Assembly (NCBI GenBank): GCA_027486765.1
Contig: JAIXOO010000084.1
Location: 1 to 34,012 of the forward strand
DNA length: 34,012 bases
Source of the DNA: Saprospiraceae bacterium
Lineage (GTDB): Bacteria; Bacteroidota; Bacteroidia; Chitinophagales; Saprospiraceae
Direction of reading: 5' to 3'
Positions 25,145-32,424 of this stretch are shown piece by piece. The notes under the pieces are model-generated. The model ran no database searches. It was not told where the DNA came from and worked only from the letters and a program-made list of their open reading frames with translations. Positions within the stretch are counted from its first letter, which is position 1. Each line of letters begins with the position of its first letter. Made by a program: the position numbers and the translations under genes.

Positions 25145-25407
25145 TTTTAGGTTCCCGACTTCTCGTCTTTTTAGTCGAAACCTACGAGCATCTTATAAAT
25201 TCACCCCCCAAACACCATCCCCAAATCCACCTCCAATTCCGGAAACGCCGCCGAGCGCAACACCTCATCAAACTGGTGATGGGCGTGGTTGCGAGACTTG
25301 CCATAGTGCTGGTTTATTGGCTAAAATTACGCATTTTGGGAGCTTTGTGCAAGAGAAGAAGTTACTACCTGCTTCCTTAAAATCAAAAACGGCTAACGCC
25401 AAATTTA
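25145..25407. other. Gap after queE without a convincing intact gene
   Basis: About 260 bases between convergent genes. An overlapping 79-codon plus-strand frame (25141-25380) has basic, low-quality composition and no family resemblance. On the minus strand a 39-codon open piece without a start (see 25201-25320) looks protein-like. No terminator hairpin of the usual form was recognised. Confidence 0.5.
25201..25320 (-). pseudogene. Possible relict C-terminal end of a Uma2-like protein
   Basis: Between an in-frame TAG (25323-25321) and a TGA (25203-25201) the minus strand reads 39 codons including HHQFDEVLRSAAFPELEVDL, then GMVFGG. The LRS..FPELEVDL..VF pattern resembles the usual end of Uma2-family (PD-(D/E)XK-like) proteins. 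There is no start codon and no upstream domain, so at best this is a gene remnant. The resemblance is from memory and short; chance is possible. Confidence 0.25.
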
Positions 25408-26121
25408 TCACTTCCCTTTTTTCTTCTTTTTAGGCCCTTGGTTTTCTTCTTCCAGGTCTTCCATCCCTGCCTCTTCTTGCAATTCCATATCACTTTCGAG
25501 TCGGCATTCAAATACTGAGCGGATTTGATATTGGATCGGTTTGGACTTGGGTCCCAAGCCCTCGATTTCATAATAAGGAATCGTTGTTCCGTGCAATTGC
25601 CCTTTGATAATGCCATCTGGTTTAAATGAAGAGTCAGGCGAAAGTTCTAGGGTTACTTGGGAAAAATCGACTTGGATGTCTTCAATAAAATCGTCCTCGG
25701 GCCGAAGCTTGTGCATTTTTACCTGATCAGTGTAATGAAAAAATTGAGCTCGGTAAGTCTTGCCTTTAGGTTTAAGTATGATGGTATGGCCCACTGCCAT
25801 TTTGAACCCTATGGCATTTGAAATACTGAGCTCACCATTCAGCAACTCACAATACGCCTTACTCAGTACTTTGGTGGGTTCAGTCTGCTGATTGATATCG
25901 AGAAGATTTCGGAATTCAAAAATCCCAAAGTTTTCGAGTTCTGTAACCGTACCAAACATTTCCTTTTCTGCTGCGTGGCGCTTTTCCAGTTCTGGACCAA
26001 ATGTCTGTTCAACCAGGGCTTTGACCTTGATCACTTTTTTGGACATCAGCAGTTTATCGCTTGATTGAGCAAGCAACATAAAGGGGAAAAACAGTAGGAT
26101 GCTCAGCGTTAATGGTTTCAT
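25408..26121 (-). CDS. Secreted protein of unknown function with acidic/lysine tail
   Basis: The protein has 237 aa from the start chosen here. MKPLTLSILLFFPFMLLAQ is a signal peptide preceded by GAGG five bases before the ATG, which favours 26121; an in-frame ATG at 26154 would overlap the upstream stop by ATGA and extend the n-region by 11 residues. The mature part has mixed alpha/beta character with no motif I know. The C-terminus is strikingly charged: an acidic run (MELQEEAGMEDLEEENQ) followed by GPKKKKKGK. It directly follows the lipoprotein gene at 26151 and is likely its operon partner. Confidence 0.75.
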   Translation of the reverse strand: MKPLTLSILLFFPFMLLAQSSDKLLMSKKVIKVKALVEQTFGPELEKRHAAEKEMFGTVTELENFGIFEFRNLLDINQQTEPTKVLSKAYCELLNGELSISNAIGFKMAVGHTIILKPKGKTYRAQFFHYTDQVKMHKLRPEDDFIEDIQVDFSQVTLELSPDSSFKPDGIIKGQLHGTTIPYYEIEGLGPKSKPIQYQIRSVFECRLESDMELQEEAGMEDLEEENQGPKKKKKGK

Positions 26122-26150
26122 TTTCCTCATCTTAAAAAACACTTGCATGA

Positions 26151-27005
26151 TCAACGCATAAACACATTAACGTATTTAATATTGCGGTATTCCCTGGGGA
26201 GTGTTTTTAACCTAGTACTGTCGCTTTTGGTCGGCCTTTTTGGGGTATACTTGACTTTAATAAATTGACCGCTTACCTTATCATCATGATAGATATACTC
26301 CAGCGAATCTACTTTTAATCCATTCCATCTGCATTTGTAAAGGGGAAAGTCGCCATGTGCGTGTGGGCTATATGCTACTCCACGAATTAGTTTTTCAGTT
26401 GGGGAAAAGGTAGGGTCAAGGAAATCATACCTCGGAGTAAAAGTATGTTGAGTAGGTTGATAAAGGTAAACACTATTTACATAGCAAAAACCACAGCCTG
26501 AAGGAGGATGATGGATTAAAAGAAAGTCTTTGGCACCATCGCCATTGGCATCAAAGATGGTATCGTTCACATAAGCCATGAAATCATCTTCTCCGGTTAG
26601 AATGCCTTTGAATCGCCCATTTCGCCATTCAAAAATATCCAGGCGAATATCCATTCCAAGATGCCTCCGCAGCACTAGATGTTGTTGCGATCTTGAAAAC
26701 AAGCGTCCCATCGCTATGATCACAGTAACTGATCTAGAACTATCAGCTGGCCTTATTTCGTAGTATTCTTCCAACTTGCCTTGCTTAGTAATGGTAGTTT
26801 GAGCTACCTTGAGCCCATATTTTAAAGCAGAGTCGAGACGAATGCTATCGAGGTTGAGAACGGGCTCAGGTGTTTCTGGCTCTTCTGTGGGGAGGCTGTC
26901 CATAATAATTTCTTCAGTTTTTGGTTCCTTTTCAGGCATTGGTTTAGAGTTACAAGCGTAGAAGAGAAGGAAAAAAATGAACATGAATAAGTTGAGCGGT
27001 TTCAT
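26151..27005 (-). CDS. Lipoprotein of unknown function with a calcium-loop-like DANGDGAKD motif
   Basis: The protein has 284 aa. The N-terminus MKPLNLFMFIFFLLFYAC ends in a plausible lipobox (LFYAC), followed by a Glu/Pro-rich linker (about 20-50). The body contains IFDANGDGAKDFLLIH (about residues 150-165), a DxNxDGxxD loop of the kind that binds Ca2+ in FG-GAP/VCBS and dockerin-like repeats, here present once. It precedes HHPPSGCGFCYVNSVYLY, with a Cys pair. Similar single-loop proteins are common and unassigned in Bacteroidota. Probably co-transcribed with the following secreted protein, 29 bp away. Confidence 0.75.
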   Translation of the reverse strand: MKPLNLFMFIFFLLFYACNSKPMPEKEPKTEEIIMDSLPTEEPETPEPVLNLDSIRLDSALKYGLKVAQTTITKQGKLEEYYEIRPADSSRSVTVIIAMGRLFSRSQQHLVLRRHLGMDIRLDIFEWRNGRFKGILTGEDDFMAYVNDTIFDANGDGAKDFLLIHHPPSGCGFCYVNSVYLYQPTQHTFTPRYDFLDPTFSPTEKLIRGVAYSPHAHGDFPLYKCRWNGLKVDSLEYIYHDDKVSGQFIKVKYTPKRPTKSDSTRLKTLPREYRNIKYVNVFMR

Positions 27006-27027
27006 GGATTTAATTTTAGACTAAGGA

Positions 27028-27837
27028 TCAAAATTTTGCCAAATACGCCTCCGCAAAACGCTGCCCTATAACTCTTTGCCCCGCCGAATCAAAATGGATC
27101 TTATCCCCCTTATGCTGCAAATCCTGGGTAGAAATCACGGAGGTAAAAAGGTCTTTCGCCGCATGTGCCCAGATGAGTTGATTGATCTTCTTCCATTGTT
27201 CAGGGTTTTGAGAATAAGCCCCCAACTCGCCCATTAAGACCGGGAGTTGAGGATTGCCCACCGCAGTTCGGAAATTTTGCAACAAACGAGCCAGGTTTTC
27301 AGGATAAAGCGGGCTATTTTTGTCATTGGCGTCACTTTCGCCCTGGTGCCACAAAATGCCTTTGATCTGGCCGTATTTTTTGCCAATGGCCACCTTTTCC
27401 AAAAAATTGGACCAGAGTTTGACTTTGCGGTGGATAGAATCGCCGAGCCATTGGCCGATGGAACTGCCTCCCACAGCAGTGGGCAAAATCAGGATGGATA
27501 CTTTTTTAGGGATGTAGGGTAAAAGCGCTTTACCAAAAGAAAGCCCACAGTCCAAACCTACCAAATTGGGCTCGTAAAAGTGCAAAGGCTCCTTGGCGAA
27601 GATCACCTCACCTTGGGCATTGATGCTGAAAATGCGTGGATCGATCAGGGTATCCTGGGCTTCTACCACCCCTCGCCCGGCCATGTTGGATTGTCCTGCG
27701 AGGAGGAAAACCCAGACTTTGTTGGGCTTGGGGAGTTTAGTCGACTTGCCATCGCTCGTTGAAGCTTGACTCCCTGACTGGGCAATAGATAAAACGGATA
27801 GCGACAAGAAAACAATAAGGATGACAAGATTTTTCAT
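27028..27837 (-). CDS. SASA-family carbohydrate esterase (sialate O-acetylesterase-like, SGNH fold)
   Basis: The protein has 269 aa, with signal peptide MKNLVILIVFLSLSVLSIAQ. The SGNH signature GQSNMAGRG (nucleophile Ser), the GGSSIGQW segment, WHQGESDA and the C-terminal HFDSAGQRVIG (catalytic Asp/His) are all present, as in SASA domain esterases (PF03629) that remove acetyl groups from sialic acids or plant xylans. Export suggests action on extracellular or periplasmic glycans. The frame is open to 27969, but the extra N-terminus would cross the palindromic repeats at 27927, so I start at 27837. Substrate cannot be read from the sequence; the arabinose operon nearby makes hemicellulose a reasonable guess. 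Confidence 0.88.
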   Translation of the reverse strand: MKNLVILIVFLSLSVLSIAQSGSQASTSDGKSTKLPKPNKVWVFLLAGQSNMAGRGVVEAQDTLIDPRIFSINAQGEVIFAKEPLHFYEPNLVGLDCGLSFGKALLPYIPKKVSILILPTAVGGSSIGQWLGDSIHRKVKLWSNFLEKVAIGKKYGQIKGILWHQGESDANDKNSPLYPENLARLLQNFRTAVGNPQLPVLMGELGAYSQNPEQWKKINQLIWAHAAKDLFTSVISTQDLQHKGDKIHFDSAGQRVIGQRFAEAYLAKF

Positions 27838-27926
27838 AATAATGGCATTGAATGGGACTAAAATTTCCTCAAGGTCAGAAACTAAAAATACCGTAAATTC
27901 TGGAATAGAGCCTTTAATAACGAATA

Positions 27927-28085
27927 ATGTGCGACTTCTCCGAAGTCGTAAAAAACTCATTTGCCACAAATTCTACAAATGTGCGACTTCTCCGAAGTCG
28001 ATCCTATGACTTCGGAGAAGTCACACATTTGTAGAAAATAATCGTAGTAACGTCAAGGTTTTTCGACTTCGGAGAAGTCGCACAT
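27927..28085. repeat. Four copies of a 22-bp palindromic element, nested as inverted pairs
   Basis: The element ATGTGCGACTTCTCCGAAGTCG lies at 27927-27948 and 27979-28000 on the plus strand, and inverted at 28008-28028 (one change) and 28064-28085. Its core CGACTTC-TCC-GAAGTCG is itself a hairpin. The inner pair extends to 29-bp arms (27971-27999 and 28008-28036) with one mismatch, a G.U pair in minus-strand RNA. The region 27838-28122 has no gene. Confidence 0.9.
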
Positions 28086-28122
28086 TTCCTTCTAATTGTT
28101 TCAAAATTCATGCTGAGCTCAC

Positions 28123-29901
28123 TCAAGAACCTTTAACACACCCCACCACCTTATAAACCTTTCCATCCGATTTCGTATAAATGAACAACTCTTTATCCAA
28201 ACCAACCCCCAAGCGGAAATCCGGTTTGATGCCCTTGTTCAACTCCAGCATCTTTACCATTTTGTCGCCCATTTTTAGCTCCAATTCGTGGATCGTCGCT
28301 TGTTTGCCCTGCTTCAGTTGATCCACTTCTGCATAAAATACCCTACCAAGGGCAATTTCGCCAAAAATGTATTTTCCCCGCAGTTCCGGGATTGCAGTGC
28401 CGGTGTATACAAAGCCCCCCTCAATGGCTTTGCCTTCATCGTGGTCAAATTGGAGCACTGGGTAGAGGTAGTTGTATTTACTGTCGTCGGCAGGGAGAGC
28501 GTATACCTTATCCATTTTGGCCTTGGGATTGATCACATAGGTGCCTTCGCGGTATGGCCAGCCATAATCGCCGCCAGGCACGGCCAGATTGAGTTCTTCG
28601 ATGTTGATGTGGCCGATGTCGGCGATCAGTAGTCGGCCATCAGGGGTCCAGGTGTAACGGTTGGGGTTGCGGAAGCCCCGACAAAAAACTTCCCGGCAAG
28701 CCTCTGCGTCGCTCATTCGGGCGTAGGGATTACTGGCCGGAATGCCGTATTGGCCATTTTTGCTGTTTTTGCCCTTTGGATCAATCCGGAGGACTGAACT
28801 CCAGATGCGACTTTTGTCGTGACAGATGAACGGGAAACCGCTCTCGCTAGCACCACCATCACCTATGCCGATGTAGAGCAGGCCATAGTCGGGGTCTCCT
28901 TTTTTAACCCCCGGATTAAAAGCTATTTCTTGCACCCCGTGAATACCTGTCACCACGTTGACACGAAACAAGGTACGACTGCTAGTAGGTGTAAAGGTTT
29001 TGGCATTGGGGTCTTTGATGGTCCATTCGGTGATCACCCACTGCAAGGTGACTTTGATGGAATCGGGATAGGCAAAATCAGCAACTGCCGTTCCCGGGGG
29101 TTCGGTATGGGTGGTGTAAAAAAGACCGTTTTGATAAAATTCAGGGTGAAAAGCAAAGCTGCCAAAACCAGTGCCCATTCCCGGGTCGAAAATAAACTTG
29201 GGGCGTTCCTTTTTCATCTCCAGTGCAACATGCCAGCTGGTATCGATCAACTCGTACAAAAAGCCACGCAAATCATGAATGAACAAACGGTCTTTGGCTC
29301 CTGGCAATACCCGCATTTGGTTGATGCGCGCGATGGGAGCCTTCGTGCCCGTCGGGGGCGCCGTAGCCACATGTTCAATTTGTAAAGCCAGGCCGCTTTT
29401 GGTAATTTTTTCAGCGATGGGGTTTTGCATGGGCGTTCCCAGGTCACTGCTTTGTTTTTCAGGTGCCTTGTATTGGCTATGGATGTAAGAAACGATGGCG
29501 TCGAGATCGGCCTCCTTGATTTCGGTAAAAGGAGGCATCAATTGATTGTACTCTGCGAAAAGCTGTTTGGCGCGTGGGTCTCCCTTTTCGATCATCGCTG
29601 GCGCGTTGCGGATGAAAGATTTAAGCCAGCTGGGTGTGACGACAGCCGTCACTTGCTCCAGACTGGGGCCAATGCCTTTTTGCAAAAAATTGTGGCAGGA
29701 CGAGCAGTAAACCTGGAACAGTTGTTGGCCTTTGGCGAGAACTTTGGTGTCCTGGGAATAGGCTAAAGCAGCTTGATCTTTGGATGAATCGCTCGTTTTT
29801 TTGGAAGTGACTTTACCCGGAGTACAGGCAGCAAGGCACAACATAAGGCTGAAAAAAATAGCTGAGTACGACAGCTGTCTAAAGCGAATTTGGTTTTCCA
29901 T
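28123..29901 (-). CDS. Lipoprotein with cytochrome c domain fused to a glucose/sorbosone dehydrogenase (PQQ-type) beta-propeller
   Basis: The protein has 592 aa. Signal peptide with lipobox LAAC. Residues about 50-145 are a class I cytochrome c: heme site YCSSCH (CxxCH) and axial Met in NQLMPPF, ending with the IVSYIHSQY helix. From about 175 a GSDH-type six-bladed propeller follows, with IGIGDGGASESG, CRGFRNPNRYTWTPDG, IADIGHINIEELN, GGDYGWPYREG and GKYIFGEIALG, all typical of PQQ-dependent aldose sugar dehydrogenases (PF07995). The design suggests oxidation of an aldose outside the inner membrane with electrons passed to the attached heme. Substrate and real PQQ use are unproven. The frame is open to 29985 but the added part would be encoded by the CACAAAG repeat, hence the start at 29901. 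Confidence 0.87.
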   Translation of the reverse strand: MENQIRFRQLSYSAIFFSLMLCLAACTPGKVTSKKTSDSSKDQAALAYSQDTKVLAKGQQLFQVYCSSCHNFLQKGIGPSLEQVTAVVTPSWLKSFIRNAPAMIEKGDPRAKQLFAEYNQLMPPFTEIKEADLDAIVSYIHSQYKAPEKQSSDLGTPMQNPIAEKITKSGLALQIEHVATAPPTGTKAPIARINQMRVLPGAKDRLFIHDLRGFLYELIDTSWHVALEMKKERPKFIFDPGMGTGFGSFAFHPEFYQNGLFYTTHTEPPGTAVADFAYPDSIKVTLQWVITEWTIKDPNAKTFTPTSSRTLFRVNVVTGIHGVQEIAFNPGVKKGDPDYGLLYIGIGDGGASESGFPFICHDKSRIWSSVLRIDPKGKNSKNGQYGIPASNPYARMSDAEACREVFCRGFRNPNRYTWTPDGRLLIADIGHINIEELNLAVPGGDYGWPYREGTYVINPKAKMDKVYALPADDSKYNYLYPVLQFDHDEGKAIEGGFVYTGTAIPELRGKYIFGEIALGRVFYAEVDQLKQGKQATIHELELKMGDKMVKMLELNKGIKPDFRLGVGLDKELFIYTKSDGKVYKVVGCVKGS

Positions 29902-29948
29902 TTGGAAAGGTTTTAATGGGCAGTTGACTTCCCCAAAGCGGCATTTTT

Positions 29949-30093
29949 TACCACAAAGGACACAATGGGAACACAGAGGACACAAAGTTAGACGTTGACA
30001 ATTCTTTTAGCTTGAAGTAGTTTTTTTCCAAATGCAACCTTAGTCAACATCTAACTTTGTGTCCTTTGTGCCCTCTTTGTGTTCTTTGTGCTA
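29949..30093. repeat. 51-bp imperfect inverted repeat of CACAAAG(AA) words
   Basis: Arms 29949-29999 and 30043-30093 match at about 43 of 51 positions; both are runs of 9-10-base words such as CACAAAGGA and CACAAAGAA followed by a unique GTTAGA(C/T)GTTGAC end next to the loop. It lies between two minus-strand genes. Mismatches are of mixed type, so this copy gives no hint of which strand is active. Confidence 0.85.
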
Positions 30094-30161
30094 CTATTTT
30101 TTACCTAGCTGGATCGATTTATCTTTAGTGCCCCAACAAATGAATAAAATCAGGGATCAAG

Positions 30162-31364
30162 TTACATTGGTTCCGCTTGCTTACGCGGCAAAAGTGCCAC
30201 CGCAATACAGCCAATCACCGACAGCACAATCAAAGCCGTGAACCCCATGGCATAACTACCAGTTCTATCGCGTAACGCACCAGCCATAATCGGCCCAAAA
30301 GCTTCTGCCAGGCCATCAACGGTCAACACCAGGCCCATCACCCGGCCCATCACTTTTACCCCAAACAACTCTGCGGCCATCAAGGGAATAATCATGTAAT
30401 CACCACCAAGCCCAATGCCAAAAAGCACGGCAAACACGTAAATGGCGGTAGGCGTAGTACTGCTGTACAACAACAAAATGGACAAGCTGACGATGGCGTA
30501 AATGAGCAACATGACGTGCTTTTTGGCAAATCGATCCGCCAACCAGCCCATCAACAAACGCCCAATGATGCTGGAACCCAAAACCAAGGACATGATGCCC
30601 GCGGCTTGTCCCTGGCTGTATTGCATATCGAGGCTTAAAAATAATTTGAGGTTCTGACTGACCCCAGCTACTGCTCCAATGGAACACATACTCCCAATGG
30701 CCAATAGATAGAAAGACTTGCTTTTCAGCACACTGGACAATGAAACTTTAGGCTCGGGTGCTTTTTGTAATTCGTGTTGTTCGTCCGGGTTCTCTTTGAC
30801 AAACCAGGCCATCGGGAAGGCCGCTACAATGATGATACCTCCCAACACGGTCAAGGCAGTACGCCAACCGGCCTCCTGATTCAACCAACGGGCAATATGA
30901 GGAACCAACATCCCTCCTACCCCAATACCCAGGTAAGCAATGCCCATGGCTTTGCCCCGTGCAGTGCTAAACCACCTGGAAATCAACACCTGATTGGGCA
31001 GTGGGCCGCCACACATATACCCCAGGGCGATCAGAAAATAAAAGATATAAAACTGCCAGGTAGATTGCATGATGCCCAGCCCCATCACCGCCAAACCAAC
31101 CATCAGAATGCCCGACAACATCAGTCGCCGAGGGCCAAAGCGGTCGATGAACCAGCCTGCGGCAAAACCAAACAGGGGGCCAACAATGACTTTTCCCGCC
31201 AGGTTGCCGGAGGTGACCATGGCTCGGGACCAACCAAATTCTTTTACCCAAAAATCAAAGAAAAAAGGCAGCCCGTAGAACATGATGCCTACGATGGAGA
31301 ACAAACTTAAAAACCCGGTGGCGGTGACTTTGTACTGTCCTGCGCTTAATTTGTCTGCTTGCAT
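30162..31364 (-). CDS. MFS transporter (OFA/monocarboxylate-like)
   Basis: The protein has 400 aa and 12 predicted helices. Typical MFS signatures: GWFIDRFGPRRLML after helix 2, RWFSTARGKAMGIAYLGIGVGG in the middle of the first half, and GWLADRFAKKHVML in the second half. The VLISRWFSxxRGKAMGIA segment is characteristic of the oxalate/formate antiporter and monocarboxylate porter subfamilies, which carry small organic acids; sugar acids are also possible. It is the last gene of a minus-strand series SDR - Gfo/Idh - isomerase/epimerase, and may import the substrate of that pathway. The gap to the SDR gene contains a long hairpin. Confidence 0.85.
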   Translation of the reverse strand: MQADKLSAGQYKVTATGFLSLFSIVGIMFYGLPFFFDFWVKEFGWSRAMVTSGNLAGKVIVGPLFGFAAGWFIDRFGPRRLMLSGILMVGLAVMGLGIMQSTWQFYIFYFLIALGYMCGGPLPNQVLISRWFSTARGKAMGIAYLGIGVGGMLVPHIARWLNQEAGWRTALTVLGGIIIVAAFPMAWFVKENPDEQHELQKAPEPKVSLSSVLKSKSFYLLAIGSMCSIGAVAGVSQNLKLFLSLDMQYSQGQAAGIMSLVLGSSIIGRLLMGWLADRFAKKHVMLLIYAIVSLSILLLYSSTTPTAIYVFAVLFGIGLGGDYMIIPLMAAELFGVKVMGRVMGLVLTVDGLAEAFGPIMAGALRDRTGSYAMGFTALIVLSVIGCIAVALLPRKQAEPM

Positions 31365-31390
31365 CTGATGTGGTTGTAGATGTATTAAAA

Positions 31391-31518
31391 TAGGTTGGTT
31401 GAGGGAGGTTGAGAAGGTTTAGGAAGGTTTAGGCTACCGCAGCGACTTAGACGAAGACATCGTCAGAATCGCTGCGGCAACCTAAACCTTCTCAACCTTC
31501 CTAAACCTTCTCAACCTA
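31391..31518. repeat. Inverted repeat of GGTTGAGAA / GGTTTAGGAA words between SDR and MFS genes
   Basis: Left arm 31391-31447, right arm 31467-31518. The inner 24-bp part (31424-31447 with 31467-31490) has three mismatches, all G.U pairs in minus-strand RNA; it includes CCGCAGCGA facing TCGCTGCGG. The outer arms are alternating 9- and 10-base words that can pair in shifted registers. The element ends 3 bases from the SDR stop (31522-31524). Confidence 0.85.
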
Positions 31519-31521
31519 AAA

Positions 31522-32292
31522 TCATAAACGAGACAGCGTCAACCCGCCATCCACCATAAATACCTGTCCGGTAGAGTAAGGAAACCCTCCTGCGGCCAAA
31601 GCACCAACGGCTTTGCCCACGTCTTCCGGGGTGCCCCAACGCGGTTGCACACAAAGCCCCCCGCCGATGAGGTTGTCGTATTTTTCTTTCACCCCTGCGG
31701 TCATATCTGTAGCGATGACGCCGGGCCGAACTTCGTACACGGGAATGTTGTATTCGCCCAAGCGCACCGCAAAGAGCTGGGTAACCATGCTGATTCCGGC
31801 TTTGGACACACAGTATTCCCCCCGATTGACCGAAGCAACCGTGGCCGAAATGGACGAGATGTTGATGATGGAGGCGGAAAAATCAGGCTGCGCAGCCTTT
31901 TGTTCGATCATCCAGTTGGCAACAGCCTGGGTGAGGAAATAACAGCTTTTGAGGTTGGTATCGAGTACTTCGTCAAAACTTGTTTCGCTGGTGCTCAACA
32001 CATCCCGGCGCTCACGGGGCGCAATCCCGGCGTTGTTGACCAGAATATTGAGTTGACCGTAGTGGTCTTTTACTTCCTGGAGGATTTTAGCGCGGTCGGC
32101 ACTCAAGGCGACGTTGCCCTGGCAATAAATGACGTCTACGCCTAGGGCTTTAATGCTGGCCAATACATCGGTGACACCTTCTACTGGCCGCACCCCATTT
32201 ATTGCGATGTTAAAACCTTGCGATGCAAGCTGGGTTACGATTCCTAAACCTATTCCTCTGCTTCCCCCCGTTACGAGTGCAACTTTTGCCAT
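31522..32292 (-). CDS. SDR-family NAD(P)-dependent oxidoreductase
   Basis: The protein has 256 aa, a classical short-chain dehydrogenase. The cofactor loop TGGSRGIGLG (8-17) opens the Rossmann fold; NNAG follows at about 87-90; the catalytic triad is Ser in NISSISA, Tyr and Lys in EYCVSKAG; the PGVIATDM loop and the C-terminal STGQVFMVDGGLTLSRL are usual in FabG-like enzymes. An Arg-rich NGVRP after strand 2, without the acidic residue of NAD-specific forms, hints at NADP(H) but is not decisive. Its neighbours (Gfo/Idh/MocA oxidoreductase, sugar isomerase/epimerase, transporter) suggest a sugar or sugar-acid substrate rather than fatty-acid synthesis. Confidence 0.9.
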   Translation of the reverse strand: MAKVALVTGGSRGIGLGIVTQLASQGFNIAINGVRPVEGVTDVLASIKALGVDVIYCQGNVALSADRAKILQEVKDHYGQLNILVNNAGIAPRERRDVLSTSETSFDEVLDTNLKSCYFLTQAVANWMIEQKAAQPDFSASIINISSISATVASVNRGEYCVSKAGISMVTQLFAVRLGEYNIPVYEVRPGVIATDMTAGVKEKYDNLIGGGLCVQPRWGTPEDVGKAVGALAAGGFPYSTGQVFMVDGGLTLSRL

Positions 32293-32318
32293 GCTTACTA
32301 TTTTTAATGTTTGTCGTT

Positions 32319-32414
32319 CTTAGGTGATTCTACAGTGCCTGTGGTTTCTAAGGTGGTTCAAAAAAACATTATTTAACCACCTTAGAAACCACAGGCACCA
32401 TAGAATCACCTAAG
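32319..32414. repeat. 40-bp near-perfect inverted repeat between Gfo/Idh and SDR genes
   Basis: Arms 32319-32358 and 32375-32414 match at 38 of 40 positions, with a 16-base A/T-rich loop. The two differences are a C/A and an A/C opposition on the plus strand, which become G.U and U.G pairs in minus-strand RNA, the strand of both flanking genes. It starts with CTTAGGTGA and ends at the loop with CTAAGGTGGTT, words shared with the araB-araD element. Confidence 0.9.
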
Positions 32415-32424
32415 GTAGATATCA

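Noticed and set aside
25141-25380. 79-codon plus-strand ORF overlapping the queE stop
   Set aside because: Overlap, basic composition and no family resemblance; the opposite strand looks more protein-like.
27838-27969. 44-residue extension of the SASA esterase
   Set aside because: It would be encoded by the palindromic elements and would bury the signal peptide.
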